NCBI RefSeq assembly: GCF_001244545.1
Contig: NZ_LN852695.1
Coordinates: 310,001 to 374,000 of the forward strand
Source: Candidatus Stoquefichus sp. SB1
Lineage (GTDB): Bacteria; Bacillota_I; Bacilli_A; Erysipelotrichales; Coprobacillaceae
Direction: 5' to 3'
Length of the DNA stretch: 64,000 nucleotides
In this document: positions 61,263 to 64,000 of the stretch, in pieces
How the letters are laid out: the number at the start of each line of letters is the position of its first letter
Position numbering within the stretch: position 1 is the stretch's first letter
Notes under the pieces: model-generated
What the model saw: only the letters and a program-made list of their open reading frames with translations
Databases searched by the model: none
Told to the model about the DNA's origin: nothing
Translations under genes and position numbers: made by a program

Positions 61263-62954
61263 ATGATTAAAAAACTGAGGGATCTGAAAATATCCAAGAA
61301 ATTGTTATTGAGTTTTATTGTTGTGGTTGTATTATATATTGCAACCGTAGCAACGGCTCTTATTGGAACATCGAATATTATGAATAGTTTTAATGAGTTT
61401 CATAATGTATCTTATAATATTGTAAAAGAATCTACAAACTTCCGTTTGAATCAATATGTTGTTGCACGCAATATGTATCAGATTGCATATGAAAGAAATG
61501 TAACAGAAGCCATTGCTGATATGGAAGAAACAAAACAATGTATCGAGATAGTTGATCAGTCTGCTAAGAATTTAGAAAGTCTCTATAAAGATAAAGAAAT
61601 GGTTAGTAAAATGACTGAACTTCATGAAAAATTAATTATTCCAAGAGAAAAAGTCATGAATCTATTGGAAAATGAAAAATATGATGAAGCAATGAAGGTT
61701 TATCGAAGTGATTATGAACCAGTGGCTAAAGAAGCAAGAGCTTTTTTAAGAGATATGGAAGCCAAAACAAAAGAAGAAGCAGAAAATTATTATAATAGTA
61801 GTGAGAATAGTGGAAATTTGATGCAAACAATTTTTATTATTTTAGCAATTGTCACAATTGCTTTTGTGAGTGTTATCTGGTATTTGATTTCTATCAGCAT
61901 AACAAAACCATTAAAGGAAATTGAAATTGCAGCAAAAGAAATTTCACAAGGAAATTTACATGTTGAATTAGATTATCATTCAGAAAATGAATTAGGAATG
62001 CTTGCAAATAGTATGAGAGAAACCATTCAAACATTAAACAAATATCTTAATGAAATTGGAAAGAGTTTAATTATGTTAGGAAATGGGAAACTGAATTATA
62101 AAACGGATATGAAGTTTAAAGGTGATTTTGTAGCCATTAAAGATTCTCTTGATTGTATATCACAAATGTTAAGTGAATCTATGTTAAAGATTAATAACAG
62201 TGCTGAACAAGTTTCAGGTGGAGCCCAACAGATTTCTAATGGTGCGCAAATGTTATCACAAGGGGCAAGTGAACAATCAGGCTCTATTGAAGAACTGGCA
62301 GCCAATATTAATGAAATATCAGATAATGTAAAAAATAATGCTGATGATGCTGTTGTTGCGAGTGACTTAGCTGATCGAGTAGAAAAGGAAATTCTTGATA
62401 ATAGTCAACAGATGGATAATGTAACAAAGGCCATTGATGCGATTAAAGAGAACTCATTAAATATTACAGGTATTGTTAAAGAAATTGAAGATATTGCATT
62501 CCAAACCAATTTGTTATCTCTTAATGCAGCTGTTGAAGCAGCAAGAGCAGGTGATGCTGGACGTGGATTCTCAGTTGTTGCTGCAGAGATTAGAAAACTA
62601 GCAACCAAAGCAACAGAGGCCAGTAAGTTAACTGCTGAACTAATTCAAAAATCAACAAAATCAGTTGAAGAAGGAAGTGCTTTGATTGATATAACAGAAG
62701 AATCATTAAGACATATTGTTGATGGTGCAAGAGAAGTGGCCAATAAAATTGAAAGTATTTCACAAGCCAATATACAACAAGCTAACTTTATTATTCAAAT
62801 TCGTCAAAGTATTGAGCAAATATCAGATATTGTTCAAGGAAATTCAGCAACGTCTGAGGAAAGTGCAGCAGCAAGTGAAGAATTGGCAGCTCAAGCTCAG
62901 ATTTTAAAGGAACTGGTTAATAGTTTTGAAATTCAAGAAAAGGAAGAAATATAG
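61263..62954 (+). CDS. Methyl-accepting chemotaxis protein
   Basis: The ATG at 61263 after GAGGAGG gives 563 residues. It has a first helix ([20 protein letters not shown]), a ~150-residue four-helix-bundle-like sensor, a second helix ([20 protein letters not shown]), HAMP ([20 protein letters not shown]) and a long signalling domain with the hairpin tip [40 protein letters not shown]. The ligand is unknown. It is the only receptor in this window and lies inside the che operon, so it may be its dedicated input. Confidence 0.92.
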   Translation: MIKKLRDLKISKKLLLSFIVVVVLYIATVATALIGTSNIMNSFNEFHNVSYNIVKESTNFRLNQYVVARNMYQIAYERNVTEAIADMEETKQCIEIVDQSAKNLESLYKDKEMVSKMTELHEKLIIPREKVMNLLENEKYDEAMKVYRSDYEPVAKEARAFLRDMEAKTKEEAENYYNSSENSGNLMQTIFIILAIVTIAFVSVIWYLISISITKPLKEIEIAAKEISQGNLHVELDYHSENELGMLANSMRETIQTLNKYLNEIGKSLIMLGNGKLNYKTDMKFKGDFVAIKDSLDCISQMLSESMLKINNSAEQVSGGAQQISNGAQMLSQGASEQSGSIEELAANINEISDNVKNNADDAVVASDLADRVEKEILDNSQQMDNVTKAIDAIKENSLNITGIVKEIEDIAFQTNLLSLNAAVEAARAGDAGRGFSVVAAEIRKLATKATEASKLTAELIQKSTKSVEEGSALIDITEESLRHIVDGAREVANKIESISQANIQQANFIIQIRQSIEQISDIVQGNSATSEESAAASEELAAQAQILKELVNSFEIQEKEEI

Positions 62955-62956
62955 AG

Positions 62957-63319
62957 ATGAAATACAAAATTCTTGTTGTAGATGATGCCATATTTATGCG
63001 TGAAAGAATCAAGAAAATATTAAATGGAATAGATTGTGAAACAATTGAAGCAAAGAATGGAAAAGAAGGTTGTGAGCTTTTTCAAAGTACTGAACCTGAT
63101 TTGGTTCTCCTGGATATATCTATGCCTGTTATGAATGGGATAGAAGCATTATCTCAAATGATTTGTATAAATCCAAATATTCCTATTGTCATGTGTTCAG
63201 CAATAGGACAGGAATCACAAATTATGAATGCTATTGATTTAGGGGCAAAGGATTTTATTGTCAAACCCTTTAGTGAAGATTATATTATCAGGACAATTCA
63301 GAAGTTTCTCGATAAATGA
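62957..63319 (+). CDS. cheY: CheY response regulator 2
   Basis: This 120-residue stand-alone receiver reads YKILVVDDAIFMRERIKKIL, phospho-Asp in DLVLLDISMPVMNG, MCSAIGQES and KDFIVKPFSED. It is a close paralogue of the first CheY and follows the receptor by two bases, with AGAG upstream. The order cheY-cheC repeats the arrangement at 59797-60772, so a module has been duplicated. Confidence 0.9.
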   Translation: MKYKILVVDDAIFMRERIKKILNGIDCETIEAKNGKEGCELFQSTEPDLVLLDISMPVMNGIEALSQMICINPNIPIVMCSAIGQESQIMNAIDLGAKDFIVKPFSEDYIIRTIQKFLDK

Positions 63320-63332
63320 AAGGGAAAATAAT

Positions 63333-63956
63333 ATGTTAAATAAATATTCAGATTTAGATGATATTGCAAAAGATGCATTACGGGAAATAGGAAATATTGG
63401 AACTGGTCATGCTGTGACAGCATTGTCTCAAATGACGGGAAAGACGATTGATATGAATATCCCAGTGATTAAAATCGTTTCATATAAGGATGCTCCTACT
63501 TTACTAGGAGGTCCTGAAGATATTCAGGTAGGAATTTTATTAGAAGTCACACAAGGATTATCAGGGGTATTTATGTTTTTGTTAAATGAAGATTTTACAA
63601 AACTGATGCTTAAAGAATTACTTGGATGTCAGATTGAGTCTGTCAGAATACTAGATGAATTGTGTGAATCAGCTATTGCAGAAATGGGGAATATAATGTG
63701 TTGTTCATATATCAATGCATTAACCATGATATTAAAAGAAGATATTCATGTTTCTGTTCCGGCAGTATGTTGTGATATGGTAGGAGCACTTTTGAGTGTG
63801 CCAATGATTGAATATGGATGTCAATGTGATGAATTGATGTTTATTGAAAATCAATTTGAATTTAATCAAACAAGTTTCATTAGTCATATTCTTTTTCTCC
63901 CAGAATTGGGCTCTTTAAAAAATATGTTAAATACCTTGGAAATTTCTTATGAATAA
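63333..63956 (+). CDS. cheC: CheC-type CheY phosphatase 2
   Basis: The ATG at 63333 after AAAGGG gives 207 residues. Both active sites are canonical: DALREIGNIGTGHAVTAL and SAIAEMGNIMCCSYINAL, each with the [D/S]-x3-E-x2-N pattern. It therefore should be the main CheY-P phosphatase of this operon. It overlaps the following cheD start by eight bases, in contrast to the first cheC, which is paired with an altered CheD. Confidence 0.88.
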   Translation: MLNKYSDLDDIAKDALREIGNIGTGHAVTALSQMTGKTIDMNIPVIKIVSYKDAPTLLGGPEDIQVGILLEVTQGLSGVFMFLLNEDFTKLMLKELLGCQIESVRILDELCESAIAEMGNIMCCSYINALTMILKEDIHVSVPAVCCDMVGALLSVPMIEYGCQCDELMFIENQFEFNQTSFISHILFLPELGSLKNMLNTLEISYE

Positions 63957-64000
63957 GCTTGTAACAGTAGGCATTGCTGAAGGAAAAATTGCTTTTTCAG
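63949..64000 (+). CDS. cheD: Second CheD, N-terminal start only (partial)
   Basis: ATG 63949 overlaps the cheC stop and reads MNKLVTVGIAEGKIAFS before the window ends. This N-terminus matches CheD (VGIAEGKIA- type start before the catalytic TLGLGSC). The catalytic residues are outside the window, so its activity cannot be judged. Confidence 0.7.
   Translation, partial: MNKLVTVGIAEGKIAFS

Overview
The window is AT-rich, low-GC Gram-positive DNA using the standard code. MupG, a TagO-like transferase, RNase R-SmpB-tmRNA, an ECF S component, agr-type LytTR systems and a tmRNA tag ending NYAFA (mycoplasma-like) suggest a gut Erysipelotrichia/Coprobacillus-type Firmicute. This assignment is inferred from gene content only.

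Layout. 1-9.6 kb is mostly core genome: the 3' end of a DNA-entry-type nuclease, mupG, a TagO-like enzyme with an extra C-terminal domain, fluC, a cobalamin-riboswitch operon (alpha-alpha-toroid surface protein, DUF4430 protein, ECF S component), secG, rnr, smpB and ssrA. Accessory DNA begins directly after ssrA. 9.6-12.3 kb holds a padR/DUF2812 pair, a likely type I toxin-antitoxin locus and broken conjugative-element genes. 12.3-24.2 kb is an agr-type quorum-sensing locus (divergent agrB, an unlisted 37-residue agrD, LytTR regulator, AgrC-like sensor) joined to a class I lanthipeptide cluster (precursor, flavoprotein, LanB, glycosyltransferase, LanC, LanT). 24.4-33.1 kb contains a sigma-like gene, rarA, a class III Fic protein, a MerR/ABC unit and a broken Fic gene.

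33.3-48.8 kb looks like a second regulated island. Three operons share a promoter block with 20-bp-spaced direct repeats: two ATPase-FtsX fusion transporters; an ATPase with two paralogous permeases; and a secreted amidase-like protein with two paralogous anchored proteins. A lipoprotein, a decayed agrD and a second LytTR/AgrC-like pair follow, and a broken IS91-type transposase interrupts the island. My working model is that the LytTR pair at 46.9-48.8 kb controls these operons.

48.9-54.5 kb returns to metabolic and hypothetical genes (GH13 glucosidase, AraC/GyrI regulator, SRPBCC protein, AEC transporter). 54.8-64 kb is a tightly packed chemotaxis/c-di-GMP operon: CheW-like, GGDEF-EAL, CheW, CheR, CheB, CheY, CheC, a catalytically altered CheD, MCP, CheY, CheC, and the start of a second CheD. 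No cheA or flagellar gene lies inside the window.

The strongest candidates for undescribed biology are: (i) the agr-linked lanthipeptide cluster with a nearly Cys-free precursor, a LanC lacking two of three zinc ligands and a glycosyltransferase; (ii) the B12 operon whose two exported proteins resemble the two domains of animal intrinsic factor/transcobalamin; (iii) the AgrC-like sensors without visible ATP-binding motifs and the three-operon promoter family.
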